A stretch of DNA of 42,453 nt, taken from positions 1-42,453 of the forward strand of contig JAKOMQ010000024.1 in assembly GCA_022241605.1 (NCBI GenBank). The letters run 5' to 3'. Numbering within the stretch: position 1 is the stretch's first letter; each line of letters starts with the position of its first letter. Positions 31,866 to 41,720 of this stretch are shown piece by piece. The position numbers were made by a program, and so were the translations under genes. The notes under the pieces are model-generated. The model did not search any database. It had not been told where the DNA came from and saw nothing but the letters and a program-made list of their open reading frames with translations. This DNA is from Aquimonas sp. (GTDB lineage: Bacteria > Pseudomonadota > Gammaproteobacteria > Xanthomonadales > Xanthomonadaceae).

Positions 31866-34800
31866 CTAGAGCCGCGGGAACCGGGTCGGCGCCGCTGGCG
31901 CCTCGATCCGCCGCGGTGGGCTGGCCTCCAGCGCGCGCAGCAGCTCGGCGACCGCGCGCTCCAGGCTGGGATCGCGGCCGGCGGCGATCAGCTCGGGGCG
32001 GTCCAGCACCTCGATGTCCGGCGCCACGCCCTCGTCCTCCACCGCCCAGTTGCCCTCGGTGTCCATGAAGCGGAAGGTCGCGGCCACGACCGCGCCGCCG
32101 TCTGCGAGGCGCGGATTGCCGCTGATGCCGATCAAGCCGCCCCAGGTGCGGGTGCCGATCACCGGGCCCAGGCCCAGCTTGCGGAAGTAGTAGGGCAAGG
32201 CATCGCCGCCGGAGCTGGACAGGCCATTGACCAGCATGGCCTTGGGCCCGGCGTGGTGCATCAGCGGAGTCGGGTTGGGCTCCAGCCCGCGCCGCTTCCA
32301 GAAGTTTAGCGGCTGCCGCGCCAGCAGTTCGATCATGCGGTCGGGGATGAAGCCGCCGCCGTTGTAGCGGTCGTCGATGATCAGCGCGTCCATATGCGCA
32401 TAGGCCAGCATGCCGCGGTGCAGCTCGCGGTTGCCGTCGGCGGCGGTGTTGGGCAGGTGGATATAGCCGATGCGGCCGCCGGACAGCTCTGCCGCCAGAC
32501 GGCGGCGGGCATCCACCCAGTCATTGTAGCGCAGGGCCTGTTCGCTGGTCAGCGTGCGCACCCGCAGCTCGCGGGCGCCGGCTTCTTCCGGCCGCCGGTT
32601 GACGCGCAGGCTGACGATCTGGTCACCCTTGCCCTCCAGCAGCTGGTAGAAATTGGCCACGCCGCGGGTCGACACGTTGTCCACGGCCAGAATGAACTCG
32701 CCCTCGCGCACCTCGCTGTGGGCCTCGGTCAGCGGGCTGCGCAGGGCGGGGTTCCAGTTCTCGCCGGCAAACACTCGGCCCACCTCGAAAAACCCGCTGG
32801 CATGCGCGCGGATCTCCGCACCCAGCAGGCCGCCCTGACGACGTGCCACCTGCGTCTCGTCGCCGCGCTCCACGTAGACGTGGCCGGCATTGGTCTCGCC
32901 GGCGAGCTCAGTGAGCAGGTAGTCAAGGTCGGCGCGGTGCGCCACGTGCGGCAGCAGCTCGGCGTAGCGATCGCGGATGGCCGGCCAATCCTGGCCGTGC
33001 ATGCCGGGGTCGTAGAACCAGTCGCGCAGGATCCGCCAGGCGTCGGTGTAGAGCTGGGCCCACTCGCGGCGCGGATCGATGCGCAGCTGCATGCCATCGA
33101 GCTTGAGCGCGCCGGCATCGAAGTCGACCTCGGGCTTGGCCTCGACGATGGCGAAGCGCTCGCCGCGGCGCAGCAGCAGGTGGCTGCCCTGGGCCGAGAG
33201 CACATAGCCACTGACCGGCGCGGCCACGGTTTTGGGCTGCTCCTCCTCAAGGCCCAGGAAACGCAGCTCGGCGGCGCCCTGGCCGCCGGCCACGAAGAAC
33301 ACACCCTTGGCGTTGGCGGACAGCCCCTGGTAGCTGCCGGCCGGCGCCTTCAGCGCCACCACCCGCTGATTGAAGCCGGGCACGTCGATGCGCAGGCGCG
33401 CCGCGGCCTGCGCGCGCGCGGCGTTGCCGCTGACGGCAGCCGGCGCGGCGGCGCCGGTCTCGTCGCTGCGCGGCGCGTACAGCGGCGGGCCATCGGCGGC
33501 CAGCGGTACGGCATAAATGCGGGTGGCGTTCTGGTAGAGGTAGTTGAACTCGAAGGCCGAGAACGCGAGGTTGAAATCGCGGTTGGACAGGAAGTACAGG
33601 TAGCGGCCTTCGGGGTCGAAGGCCGGGCTGAACTCGGCGGTCTCGTCCGGGGTGAGCTGCTGGCTGGCGCCGGTGTCCAGCGCATGCAGCCAGATCGAGG
33701 GATTGCGGCTGCCGCCGGTCTTCACGTAGGCCACGAAGCGGCTGTCGGGCGACCACACGTACTGGGTGATGTCCTCCAAGCGCGAACTGTCGATCTCGCG
33801 GGTGCTGCCGCTGGCGACCTCGACCAGGCGCAGGCGCTGGCGCTTGTCGCCGTAGACGAAGAATCGGCCGTCCGGCGACCACACCGGCGCAAAGCGCCAG
33901 ATGTCGCCATCGGTGCTGACCCGGCGCGGCGCGCCGCTGCCGTCCTGGGCCTGCACGTGGATCTCGTACTCACCGCTGGCATCCGACAGCCAGGCCACGC
34001 TGCGGCCGTCCGGCGACCAGCTCACGCTGTGCTCGCGCACGTCCGGGCTGCGGCTCAGGTTGCGCACCTCGCCGTGCTTGGCCGGCACGCTGAACACCTC
34101 GCCGCGGGCGCCAAACAGGGCGCGCTTGCCGTCGGGCGCGATATCGAAACTTTCGATGTGCTTGGCCGCATCCACGAAGCGCGGCAGGGTGTGCGGCAGA
34201 TCACCGCGCACGCTGATCGGGATGCGCCGGGTCTCAGCGCTGGCCGGCAGGTGCTGCCAGATCGAACCGCCGTTCTCGAACACGATGCTGTCCGGGCCGG
34301 CGCTGGGCCAGAGCACGTCGAAGCCCTCGAATTGCGTCACCTGCCGCGGCTCGCCGCCGGCTTGTGACATCTCGAACAGGTTCAGCGTGTAGTTGCGATC
34401 CGAAACGAAATAGATGCGCTCCCCGACCCACATGGGCTGGTGGTCGGTGGCCGGGTGGTCGGTGAGCTGGCGCGAGGCCATGTTGGCCAGATCGAAGATC
34501 CAGACGTCCTGGGCGCGGCCGCCGCGGTAGCGCTTCCACGCGCGGAAATCGCGGTCGATCGGGGTGTAGACGAACTGCGTGCCGTCCGGGCTCAGCATGC
34601 CGCCGCCGCTCTCCGGGATCGGCAGCGGCTGCTCCATGCCGCCATCCACCGGCACCAGGTAGGGCCGCCCGCTGCGCTCATCGAACGGCACCCGGTTCAT
34701 GCGCACCACCACATGGCGCCCGTCCGGGGTCCAGTCCAGCACGCGGTAGTCGGTGCCGCCGCGCGGCGGCATCGGGCCGACATCGTTGTACCAGGTGAGC

Positions 34801-35117
34801 TGGCGCGGCTCGCCGCCGCCGGCCGGCATCACATAGACCTGGCGGGTGCCGTTGTACTCGGCTGAGAACGCGACATGGCGGCCGTCCGGGCTGAACTTCG
34901 GATACAGCTCCATGCCCTCATGCGAGGTCAGCCGCTGCGCCAGCCCGCCCTGGGTGGAGGCGATGTACAGATCACCTGCATAGACAAACACCACGCGCTC
35001 GCCGTGCACATCGGGAAACCGCAGCAGCCGCGTCTCGGCCTGCACCGGCATGAGGCCGGCGAACGCCAGCAGGAACAGCAGCGCAAGTCGCGCTTGAAAG
35101 GTGATTCGGGGGGCCAT
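31866..35117 (-). CDS. Tricorn-type protease (S41 family), periplasmic
   Basis: This encodes 1083 residues from ATG 35117, preceded by GGAGAGG and directly followed by a signal peptide (LALLFLLAFAGLMPVQA, about 11-27). The N-terminal half has two beta-propellers of PD40/WD40-like blades (repeated SPDGRxVAF units such as FSPDGRHVAFSAEY). A tricorn core region follows: LPHVAHRADLDYLLTELAGE then TNAGHVYVERGDE with the probable catalytic His, a PDZ domain, and the S41 active site GLSSSGGDALPYYFRKLGLG, in which Ser969 is the likely nucleophile. EDEGVAPDIEV supplies the late catalytic Glu. It would degrade oligopeptides. Unlike archaeal tricorn it is exported. It stands alone between aceF and ycgL. 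Confidence 0.92.
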   Translation of the reverse strand: MAPRITFQARLALLFLLAFAGLMPVQAETRLLRFPDVHGERVVFVYAGDLYIASTQGGLAQRLTSHEGMELYPKFSPDGRHVAFSAEYNGTRQVYVMPAGGGEPRQLTWYNDVGPMPPRGGTDYRVLDWTPDGRHVVVRMNRVPFDERSGRPYLVPVDGGMEQPLPIPESGGGMLSPDGTQFVYTPIDRDFRAWKRYRGGRAQDVWIFDLANMASRQLTDHPATDHQPMWVGERIYFVSDRNYTLNLFEMSQAGGEPRQVTQFEGFDVLWPSAGPDSIVFENGGSIWQHLPASAETRRIPISVRGDLPHTLPRFVDAAKHIESFDIAPDGKRALFGARGEVFSVPAKHGEVRNLSRSPDVREHSVSWSPDGRSVAWLSDASGEYEIHVQAQDGSGAPRRVSTDGDIWRFAPVWSPDGRFFVYGDKRQRLRLVEVASGSTREIDSSRLEDITQYVWSPDSRFVAYVKTGGSRNPSIWLHALDTGASQQLTPDETAEFSPAFDPEGRYLYFLSNRDFNLAFSAFEFNYLYQNATRIYAVPLAADGPPLYAPRSDETGAAAPAAVSGNAARAQAAARLRIDVPGFNQRVVALKAPAGSYQGLSANAKGVFFVAGGQGAAELRFLGLEEEQPKTVAAPVSGYVLSAQGSHLLLRRGERFAIVEAKPEVDFDAGALKLDGMQLRIDPRREWAQLYTDAWRILRDWFYDPGMHGQDWPAIRDRYAELLPHVAHRADLDYLLTELAGETNAGHVYVERGDETQVARRQGGLLGAEIRAHASGFFEVGRVFAGENWNPALRSPLTEAHSEVREGEFILAVDNVSTRGVANFYQLLEGKGDQIVSLRVNRRPEEAGARELRVRTLTSEQALRYNDWVDARRRLAAELSGGRIGYIHLPNTAADGNRELHRGMLAYAHMDALIIDDRYNGGGFIPDRMIELLARQPLNFWKRRGLEPNPTPLMHHAGPKAMLVNGLSSSGGDALPYYFRKLGLGPVIGTRTWGGLIGISGNPRLADGGAVVAATFRFMDTEGNWAVEDEGVAPDIEVLDRPELIAAGRDPSLERAVAELLRALEASPPRRIEAPAAPTRFPRL

Positions 35118-35215
35118 GACGCGTCCTCTCCAGTGGATGGCAGGGCGCAGTCCTTGGGCGCCCGCTGCCATGGTGCCGCAGCAGGCCTGCCCTGTCCCCT
35201 GACGGAGGTCGCCCC

Positions 35216-36571
35216 CTACAGCAGCAACCGCCGGATATCAGCCAGCTGCTTCGCAAAGAAGCTGGCGAAGCGGGCGGCTTCGGCGCCGTCGATGACGCGG
35301 TGGTCGTAGGACAGCGACAGCGGCAGCATCAGCCGCGGGGCGAATTCCTTGCCGTTCCAGACCGGGCGCATCTCGCTCTTGGAGACGCCAAGGATGGCGA
35401 CTTCGGGTGCGTTGATGATCGGGGTGAAGCTGGTGCCGCCGATGCCGCCCAGGCTGGAGATGGAGAAGCAGCCGCCGGACATGTCGGCCGGGCCCAGCTT
35501 CTTGTCGCGCGCCTTCTTGGAGATCTCGCCAAGTTCGGACGCGAGCTGGAACAGGCCCTTCTTGTCAGCGTCGCGGATCACCGGCACCACCAGGCCATCG
35601 GGCGTATCGACCGCGATGCCGATGTGGAAGTACTTCTTGAAGACCAGATTCTCGCCGCTGTCGTCCAGCGAGGCGTTGAAGCTGGGGAAGGCCTTGAGCG
35701 CCGCCACCGCCGCCTTGATGAGGAACACCAGCGGGGTGATCTTCTGGTTGGGGTTCTCCTCGCCCATCTTCTTGCGGAAGGCTTCCATCTCGGTGATGTC
35801 GGCCTGCTCGAACTGGGTGACGTGCGGGATCATCGCCCAGTTGCGGGCGAGGTTGGCGCCGGAAATCTTCTTGATCCGCGACATCGGCTGGGCCTCGACC
35901 TCGCCGAACTTGGCGAAATCGACCTTGGGCCAGGGCAGCAGGTTGAGCCCACCGCCGCCGCCCGCGGGCGCCGCCGAAGCGGGGCGCGACAGCGCCTGCT
36001 TGACGAAGGCGTTGACGTCCTCGCGGGTGATCCGGCCCTTGCGGCCGCTGCCGCTGACCTTGGACAGGTCCACGCCTAGCTCGCGCGCATGCAGGCGCAC
36101 GGCCGGGCTGGCGTGCGGAACGTTGGCCGGCATCACGGTTTCGGCGCCGAAGCTGACCGGCGGCGTGCGCGGTGATTCCGCAGCGGGCGCAGGTGTGGCG
36201 GGCTTGGCCGGTTCGGGCTTGGCCGGCTCCGGCGTGGGCGCCTCGACCTTGGGAGACTCGACCCTAGGAGACTCGGCCTTGGCGGGCGCGGGCGCTTCGG
36301 CCTTGGCCGGTGCAGGCGCGTCGGCGGCGTCCTCCACTTCGATCAAGGCGACCACGGCGCCCTCCGACAGGCTGTCGCCCAGTTTGACGCGCAGCTCCTT
36401 GACCACGCCGGCCACCGAGGACGGCACCTCCATGGTGGCCTTGTCGGATTCCAGCGTGACCAGGCCCTGGTCCTTGCCTACGCGGTCACCCACCGCCACC
36501 AGCAGCTCGATCACGGGCACGTCGGTGTGGCTGCCGATATCGGGGACGCGGGCTTCGACCACGGTGGCCAT
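35216..36571 (-). CDS. aceF: Dihydrolipoamide acetyltransferase, pyruvate dehydrogenase E2
   Basis: This 451-residue protein forms the core of the pyruvate dehydrogenase complex and transfers acetyl groups from lipoamide to CoA. It has one lipoyl domain (about 3-80) with the lipoylated Lys44 in ESDKATM, an Ala/Pro/Lys/Glu-rich swinging linker (82-150), an E3-binding domain (153-190, starting [15 protein letters not shown]), and the catalytic domain ending in [15 protein letters not shown] with His424 and Asp428. A single lipoyl domain is at the short end for proteobacterial AceF. GGAGA precedes the ATG. E1 (aceE) and E3 (lpdA) are not in the window. Confidence 0.95.
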   Translation of the reverse strand: MATVVEARVPDIGSHTDVPVIELLVAVGDRVGKDQGLVTLESDKATMEVPSSVAGVVKELRVKLGDSLSEGAVVALIEVEDAADAPAPAKAEAPAPAKAESPRVESPKVEAPTPEPAKPEPAKPATPAPAAESPRTPPVSFGAETVMPANVPHASPAVRLHARELGVDLSKVSGSGRKGRITREDVNAFVKQALSRPASAAPAGGGGGLNLLPWPKVDFAKFGEVEAQPMSRIKKISGANLARNWAMIPHVTQFEQADITEMEAFRKKMGEENPNQKITPLVFLIKAAVAALKAFPSFNASLDDSGENLVFKKYFHIGIAVDTPDGLVVPVIRDADKKGLFQLASELGEISKKARDKKLGPADMSGGCFSISSLGGIGGTSFTPIINAPEVAILGVSKSEMRPVWNGKEFAPRLMLPLSLSYDHRVIDGAEAARFASFFAKQLADIRRLLL

Positions 36572-36715
36572 GGATTCTCCTGGTAGGGCGGGATCGGGGG
36601 CCTATTGTGTCGGCGCCTGCCTGCGCGATCCAGCCTGTCCGCCTGCGTATGCTGCGGTCTGCCAGTGGTCTGCCCGTCCGCGGCCTCCGGCCCGGGCTGT
36701 CCGGATCCGCGCTGG

Positions 36716-36754
36716 CTGTCCGCATCTGCGGACAGTGTGCGTGAATGCGGACAC
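36716..36754. promoter_or_regulatory. Tandem dyads, probable activator-binding sites for the sigma-54 promoter
   Basis: CTGTCCGCATCTGCGGACAG (36716-36735) is a perfect inverted repeat, and GTGTGCGTGAATGCGGACAC (36735-36754) is a near-perfect second copy, centred 19 bp on, i.e. about two helix turns. A degenerate half-site CTGTCCGGAT precedes them. They lie some 45-80 bp upstream of the sigma-54 promoter, the usual place for a bacterial enhancer-binding protein. The activator is unknown. Confidence 0.65.
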
Positions 36755-36797
36755 TGCCCGACGATCGCAAGCCATTGATTTAATGGAATCCAATGGC

Positions 36798-36813
36798 TGG
36801 CACGGCTCGTGCT
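36798..36813 (+). promoter_or_regulatory. Sigma-54 (RpoN) promoter
   Basis: TGGCACGGCTCGTGCT matches the -24/-12 consensus TGGCACG-N4-TTGCW at every strongly conserved position, with correct spacing of GG and GC. Transcription would start near 36825, just before the small ORF's GGAG ribosome site and GTG start. Paired with the tandem dyads upstream, this is a coherent sigma-54 control region. Confidence 0.7.
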
Positions 36814-36848
36814 TTCCGTTGGCTATACCCATGCCCCGGAGCCGCGCC

Positions 36849-37136
36849 GTGCTCGACCACCTGATCCAGAACCTGCAGCACTACGCCTGGGAAGCCCTGG
36901 GTCTGGTGCTGGCCCTGCTCTGCTCCACCCTCACGCCCCTGCCTGACCGCCTGGATGCCGCGCTGTCGACGCCGGCTTCGTCGCGGGCGCCGACCTCTAT
37001 CGAACAGCGGCCCGATGGGCGCTGCGAGACCGCCAGCACGGAAGCACGGAAGGCGCATTCCTCGGACAGCGACTGCCCGGCGCAGGCACAGCCAGCCGCC
37101 GGCGCGCGCCGCCTGCCGGTGATCCAGCAGGCCTGA
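36849..37136 (+). CDS. Small single-helix membrane protein under sigma-54 control
   Basis: This encodes 95 residues from the GTG at 36849, which has a GGAG site 8 bases upstream and fits a transcript starting near 36825; an ATG at 36831 adds six residues but leaves almost no leader. An amphipathic start (LDHLIQNLQHYAWEA) runs into one hydrophobic segment (LGLVLALLCSTLTPL, about 17-31). A hydrophilic Ala/Ser/Pro-rich tail with two cysteines and no recognisable domain follows. I do not know the family. The transcript could instead act as a small RNA. The gene is divergent from aceF and converges on purD. Confidence 0.5.
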   Translation: MLDHLIQNLQHYAWEALGLVLALLCSTLTPLPDRLDAALSTPASSRAPTSIEQRPDGRCETASTEARKAHSSDSDCPAQAQPAAGARRLPVIQQA

Positions 37137-37221
37137 AACGTTGCAGATGCCGCGGGGCGCAGGGATGCGCCCTCCACCAGGGACAGGTGGCCCGGCCAGG
37201 GAAGGCCGGGGGCAGAGGGCT

Positions 37222-38514
37222 TCAGCCCTCGCCGCGCTCCCGCGCAATGGCGCGATAGCCGATGTCGCGACGGAAGAAGCCGCCTTGGAAGCGGATGCTG
37301 CGGGCCACGCCGTAGGCGCGTTCGGCCGCTTCAGCGACGGTGCCGCCCAGCGCGCAGACAGTCAGCACGCGACCGCCCGAGGTCAGCACGCGACCTTCGG
37401 ATTCGACTGTGCCCGAGTGGAAGACCTGGGCATCGGCCGGCAAGGGGGCGTCGAGGCCGCCGATCTCGTCGCCGCCACGCGGACGCGTCGGATAGCCGTC
37501 CGCGGCCATCACCACGCCCAGCGAGGGCCGCGGATCCCAGTCGACGGTGACCGCATCCAGGCGCGCGTCGAGCGCGGCCTCGATCAGTTCGACCAGATCC
37601 GAGCGCAGGCGCAGCATGATCGGCTGGGTCTCCGGGTCACCGAAGCGCACGTTGAACTCCAGCACCTTGGGCGCGCCGCCGGAATCGATCATCACGCCGG
37701 CATAGAGGAAGCCGGTGAACGGCGCGCCTTCGGCCGCCATCGCCGCCAGCGTCGGCTCGATCACCTCGCTTCGAATGCGGGCATCGATCTCGGGCGTGAC
37801 CACCGGCGCCGGCGAATAGGCGCCCATGCCGCCGGTGTTGGGGCCCAGATCGCCCTCGTCGCGGCGCTTGTGGTCCTGCGAGGTCGCCATCGGCTGGTAG
37901 TGCTGGCCGTCACAAAGCGCGATGTAGCTGGCTTCCTCGCCCTCCAGGAACTCTTCGATCACCACCCGCGCCGAGGCCTCGCCCAGCGAGTGCGCGCCCA
38001 GCATGTCGTGCAGGGCCTGCTCGGCATCGGCCAGCGTCAGCGCCACCACCACGCCCTTGCCGGCGGCCAGCCCATCGGCCTTGACCACGATCGGCGCGCC
38101 GACCTTGTGCAGGTAGGCGAGCGCGGGTTTGAGCTCGGTGAACACGCCGTAGTGGGCGGTCGGGATGTTGTGCCGGGCGAGGAAATCCTTGGCGAAGGCC
38201 TTGCTGCCTTCAAGCTGGGCGGCGATGCGCTTCGGGCCGAAGCAGCGCAGGCCGGCCGCGCTGAAGCGATCCACCACGCCGGCCACCAGCGGCGCCTCGG
38301 GCCCGACCACGGTAAGGCCCACGCCTTCATCCTTGGCCAGCGCGAGCAGGCCCTCGATGTCGGTAGCGGACACCGCAACGTTGCGCAGCCCGGGCGTGCG
38401 CGCGGTACCGGCATTGCCGGGCGCCACCAGCACCTCGCTGACCTTGGGCGACTGCGCCAGCTTCCAGGCCAGCGCGTGTTCGCGGCCACCGCCGCCGATC
38501 ACCAGAACCTTCAT
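37222..38514 (-). CDS. purD: Phosphoribosylamine-glycine ligase
   Basis: This 430-residue enzyme joins glycine to phosphoribosylamine with ATP (second step of purine synthesis). The N-domain begins MKVLVIGGGGREHALAWKL, followed by TVVGPEAPLVAGVVDRF. The ATP-grasp part contains PIVVKADGLAAGKGVVVA, VIEEFLEGEEAS, HKRRDEGDLGPNTGGMGAYSP and VLEFNVRFGDPETQ, the classic GAR-synthetase signature. GAGGAG precedes the ATG. Length is normal. It follows purH on the same strand after a 327-bp gap filled by an inverted-repeat element. Confidence 0.97.
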   Translation of the reverse strand: MKVLVIGGGGREHALAWKLAQSPKVSEVLVAPGNAGTARTPGLRNVAVSATDIEGLLALAKDEGVGLTVVGPEAPLVAGVVDRFSAAGLRCFGPKRIAAQLEGSKAFAKDFLARHNIPTAHYGVFTELKPALAYLHKVGAPIVVKADGLAAGKGVVVALTLADAEQALHDMLGAHSLGEASARVVIEEFLEGEEASYIALCDGQHYQPMATSQDHKRRDEGDLGPNTGGMGAYSPAPVVTPEIDARIRSEVIEPTLAAMAAEGAPFTGFLYAGVMIDSGGAPKVLEFNVRFGDPETQPIMLRLRSDLVELIEAALDARLDAVTVDWDPRPSLGVVMAADGYPTRPRGGDEIGGLDAPLPADAQVFHSGTVESEGRVLTSGGRVLTVCALGGTVAEAAERAYGVARSIRFQGGFFRRDIGYRAIARERGEG

Positions 38515-38637
38515 GCCGCTCTCCTCAAGTACGAATCAGTGTGGGCGCGAGGCGTGCGCTCGATGCTTTTCTTGGGCTCCGCTTGCTGGAAGCGAGGGCC
38601 TGTCGGTAAGGAGTTGAACTCTGGCAGCAAGTCCGCC

Positions 38638-38770
38638 CCCCCTCTCCCCCAGCCCCTCTCCCACAAGGGGAGAGGGGAGCAGATCCGGCCAGTCTGGATC
38701 CAACCCGCAGCTCGGAGGCTTGCGGGTTCAAGCCCCTCTCCCCTTGTGGGAGAGGGGTTGGGGAGAGGGG
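38638..38770. repeat. Large inverted-repeat element between purH and purD
   Basis: The 327-bp gap 38515-38841 has no gene. Arms of nearly 40 bp (38638-38677 and 38733-38770), built of CCCCTCTCC-type runs around CCACAAGGGG/CCCCTTGTGG, are almost perfect reverse complements. Between them an 8-bp inner stem (AACCCGCA/TGCGGGTT, 38702-38728) forms a second hairpin. The elements resemble REP/MITE-like repeats widespread in Xanthomonas relatives. As RNA it would fold strongly and could attenuate purH to purD read-through or stabilise the purH transcript. Confidence 0.8.
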
Positions 38771-38841
38771 TAAGGACCCTTGCGGCGAGCGTGCCCCACC
38801 TCTCTCCAACATCGCTCCCCCTGAGGGAGGGGGCTCAACGC

Positions 38842-40413
38842 TCAGTGCCGGAAATGCCGCCGCCCGGTGAACACCATCGCCATGCCGTGCTCGTCGGCCG
38901 CGGCGATGACTTCGGCATCGCGCATCGAGCCGCCGGGCTGGATCACCGCGGCGATGCCGGCGGCCGCGGCCGCATCGATGCCGTCGCGAAAGGGGAAGAA
39001 GGCGTCCGAGGCCATCACCGAACCGGGCACGACGAGGCCGGCCTCTTCGGCTTTCAGGCCAGCGATCTTCGCGCTGACCACGCGGCTCATCTGACCGGCG
39101 CCGATGCCGATGCTGCGCAGGTCGCGCGCATACACGATGGCGTTCGACTTGACGTACATCGCCACCTTCCAGGCAAACAGCAGGTCGGCCATCTGTGTCG
39201 GGCTCGGCTGCTCGCGCGTCACACAGCGCAGGTCGGCAACGGTGAGCGCGTCGGTGTCGGCATCCTGCACCAGCAGGCCGCCGTTGATGCGCTTGTACTC
39301 CAAACCCATCGCCGCGCCGGTGAGATCGCCGCAGGCCAGCACGCGCACGTTCGGCTTCTTCTTGAACTCGGCCAGCGCGGCTGCGTCCACGCTCGGCGCG
39401 ATCACCACCTCGACGAACTGCCGGCGCAGGATCTCGGCAGCGGTGGCTGCATCGAGGTCGCGGTTGAAGGCGATGATGCCGCCGAAGGCCGAGGTCGGGT
39501 CGGTCGCATAGGCGAGGTCGTAGGCGGCACCGAGCGACTCGGCCACCGCCACGCCGCAGGGGTTGGCGTGCTTGACGATGACGCAGGCCGGGGCATCGAA
39601 CTGGCGCACGCATTCCAGCGCGGCATCAGCATCGGCCAGGTTGTTGTAGGACAGCTCCTTGCCCTGCAGAAAGCGCGCTGTGGCTACGCGCCCCGGGCCG
39701 GCATTCGGCTCCAGGTACAGCGCGCCGCGCTGATGCGGGTTCTCGCCGTAGCGCAGGCTGGCCGCGTGCTGCAAGGAGACATGCAGGCTGCTGGGCCACT
39801 CGGCGGGTGCTTCGACATCGGCGGCGCGCCGGGACAGCCACTCGGCAATGCGGCCGTCGTAGTGGGCGGTGTGCGCATAGGTCTTGGCGGCGAGTTCGCG
39901 GCGCAGCGCGGCATCGGTGCCGCCGGCGCCGAGTGCGGCTTCGACGCGCGCATAGTCGGCGGGGTCCACCACCACGCTGACCCGGGCGTGGTTCTTGGCG
40001 GCGGCGCGCAGCATGGCCGGGCCGCCGATGTCGATGTTCTCGACCGCGTCATCAAAGCTGCAGTCAGCCCTGGCGACGGTGGCCTCGAACGGATACAGGT
40101 TTACCACCAGCAAGTCGATCGGGGCGATGCCGTGTTCGGCCATCACCGCGGCGTCGATGTCCTCGCGGCCCAGCAGGCCCCCGTGCACGCGCGGATGCAG
40201 GGTTTTGACCCGGCCATCCATGATTTCGGGGAAGCCGGTGAGCTCGGACACATCGCGCACCGACAGGCCGGCCTCGCGCAGCGCGCGGGCGGTGCCGCCG
40301 GTGGAGAGCAGCTCAACGCCGGCCTGGCTGAGTGCCTGGGCCAGTGGAATCAGGCCGGTCTTGTCGGAGACGGAGAGCAGGGCGCGGCGGATCGGTTGCA
40401 GCGGGGCAGTCAT
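38842..40413 (-). CDS. purH: Bifunctional AICAR transformylase / IMP cyclohydrolase
   Basis: This 523-residue enzyme carries out the last two steps of IMP synthesis. The N-terminal cyclohydrolase (MGS-like, about 1-195) reads [57 protein letters not shown] and [11 protein letters not shown]. The C-terminal transformylase shows [26 protein letters not shown], the [14 protein letters not shown] strand, [15 protein letters not shown] and the terminal [14 protein letters not shown]. Length and motifs are standard. It follows fis by 87 bp on the same strand, an arrangement seen in related gammaproteobacteria. Confidence 0.97.
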   Translation of the reverse strand: MTAPLQPIRRALLSVSDKTGLIPLAQALSQAGVELLSTGGTARALREAGLSVRDVSELTGFPEIMDGRVKTLHPRVHGGLLGREDIDAAVMAEHGIAPIDLLVVNLYPFEATVARADCSFDDAVENIDIGGPAMLRAAAKNHARVSVVVDPADYARVEAALGAGGTDAALRRELAAKTYAHTAHYDGRIAEWLSRRAADVEAPAEWPSSLHVSLQHAASLRYGENPHQRGALYLEPNAGPGRVATARFLQGKELSYNNLADADAALECVRQFDAPACVIVKHANPCGVAVAESLGAAYDLAYATDPTSAFGGIIAFNRDLDAATAAEILRRQFVEVVIAPSVDAAALAEFKKKPNVRVLACGDLTGAAMGLEYKRINGGLLVQDADTDALTVADLRCVTREQPSPTQMADLLFAWKVAMYVKSNAIVYARDLRSIGIGAGQMSRVVSAKIAGLKAEEAGLVVPGSVMASDAFFPFRDGIDAAAAAGIAAVIQPGGSMRDAEVIAAADEHGMAMVFTGRRHFRH

Positions 40414-40500
40414 CGGAGGCGGCTCGGCGGAAGAAAAAGGCGTGGGGGCCTTCGCGCCGCACCTCGATCGCGCAGCGCGTGAGGCGGAATCAGGGGTCGA

Positions 40501-40866
40501 TCAGGCCAGCCCGTACTGGCGCAGCTTCTTGCGCAGGGTGGCGCGGTTGATGCCGAGGATCTCGGCTGCGCGCACCTGCTTGCCCTCGCAGTGGCGCATC
40601 ACTTCCGCCAGCATCGGCGCCTCCACCTCGGCCATCAGCAGCGCGTGGAGGTCACCCGCGGCGTGGTCGTCCATGTCCTTCAGGTAGCGGGACACCGCGC
40701 GCGTGACCGCACTGCGCAGGGGCGAGGCGGGCGTGAGCTCGGCGGCGGCGGATTCCTCCACCGGTTCGGACGGGGTGCGCAGGGCTTGCAGGATCACGTT
40801 CAGGCTCCGGCGCACGGCGGCGCCCAAATGCCTGGGGCCGGCCAGGGCACGCGGCCCGGCCGTCAC
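40501..40866 (-). CDS. fis: Fis-family DNA-binding protein
   Basis: This encodes a nucleoid-associated regulator with the conserved C-terminal helix-turn-helix: EVEAPMLAEVMRHCEGKQVR then AAEILGINRATLRKKLRQYGL. The annotated GTG at 40866 gives 121 residues, longer than the usual ~95, so an internal GTG or TTG (near LNVILQAL) may be the true start. Fis binds AT-rich bent DNA and controls rRNA and recombination genes. It lies directly upstream of purH, as in relatives. Confidence 0.88.
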   Translation of the reverse strand: MTAGPRALAGPRHLGAAVRRSLNVILQALRTPSEPVEESAAAELTPASPLRSAVTRAVSRYLKDMDDHAAGDLHALLMAEVEAPMLAEVMRHCEGKQVRAAEILGINRATLRKKLRQYGLA

Positions 40867-40954
40867 CGGCGTGGATTCAGGGGGGCGAGGAGTTTAGCAG
40901 GAGGAATCCGGCTGCAAAGGGTCGACCTTTGCGAAAACGGCGCCGGGCGCCGAA

Positions 40955-41716
40955 TCAAGACATTTTCTTGGCCGCCGCCAGCACCGCATCGGCCACTGCA
41001 GCGGTGTGGCTGAGGAAGCCCGCATGCCCCGCACCCTCGATGCAGAGGAAATCCGCCCGCGGATTGAGCGCAGCCGCGGCGCGCATCGCCGCCGGCGGCA
41101 CCAGACGGTCGCGGCGGCCGGCGATCCACAGGCTGCGCTGCGGCAGTGTGGCCAGCGCTTGGCGCAGGTCGAGCCGGGCCAGCATGTCGAGGCCCTGCAA
41201 GAGCGCATCAGGTGCCGGCTCACCGCGCTCGAACACGCAGGCCCGCAGCGCCTTCAGCACCTCGCGGCCCTGTTCGCTGCCGAGCGCCTCCAGGCTCAGG
41301 AAACGCTCCAGCGTGCCGCGGTAGTCGCGGCCCAACTCCTCGGCGAACTGCTCGAAAATCTCGCCCGACACCGCATGCGGCCAGTCGGACCCGCGCACGA
41401 AGCGCGGCGAGCTGGCGATGCAGATCAGGCCGCGCACCTGCGCAGGCGCCGCCACAGCGCCCTGCAGGGCGATCAGCCCGCCCAGCGACCATCCCAGCCA
41501 GGGCGCAGGCGGCGTCTGCGCCGCGATCCGCTGCGCGGCATGGCCGAGATCGAAATCCTCGCGCTCACGGCTCAGGCCATGCCCGGGCAGGTCGACCAGA
41601 TGCAGCTGGTGGTGGGCGGACAGGCGCTCGATCAGCGGGCCGAACACGCCACCGTGCATGGCCCAGCCGTGGATCAGAACGAGCGGGCTGCCATGGCCCA
41701 GAGTTTCGACGTGCAT
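40955..41716 (-). CDS. bioH: Pimeloyl-ACP methyl ester esterase
   Basis: This encodes 253 residues from ATG 41716. It removes the methyl ester that lets fatty-acid enzymes build pimeloyl-ACP for biotin. It is an alpha/beta hydrolase: [14 protein letters not shown] (12-25) forms the oxyanion loop, GWSLGG gives nucleophile Ser77, [10 protein letters not shown] the acid Asp203, and [11 protein letters not shown] the base His231. The length matches BioH. No ribosome site is visible: a GGGGATT-heptamer tract ends only a few bases before the ATG, and a TTG-started frame extends through it (to 41893), giving an unlikely IPNPQSP-repeat extension. bioC, a usual neighbour, is absent. Confidence 0.92.
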   Translation of the reverse strand: MHVETLGHGSPLVLIHGWAMHGGVFGPLIERLSAHHQLHLVDLPGHGLSREREDFDLGHAAQRIAAQTPPAPWLGWSLGGLIALQGAVAAPAQVRGLICIASSPRFVRGSDWPHAVSGEIFEQFAEELGRDYRGTLERFLSLEALGSEQGREVLKALRACVFERGEPAPDALLQGLDMLARLDLRQALATLPQRSLWIAGRRDRLVPPAAMRAAAALNPRADFLCIEGAGHAGFLSHTAAVADAVLAAAKKMS

Positions 41717-41720
41717 GGTT

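Noticed and set aside
37141..40482. 1113-codon plus-strand frame across purD, the repeat and purH
   Set aside because: It spans three features on the other strand whose enzymes are unmistakable, and it contains no domain.
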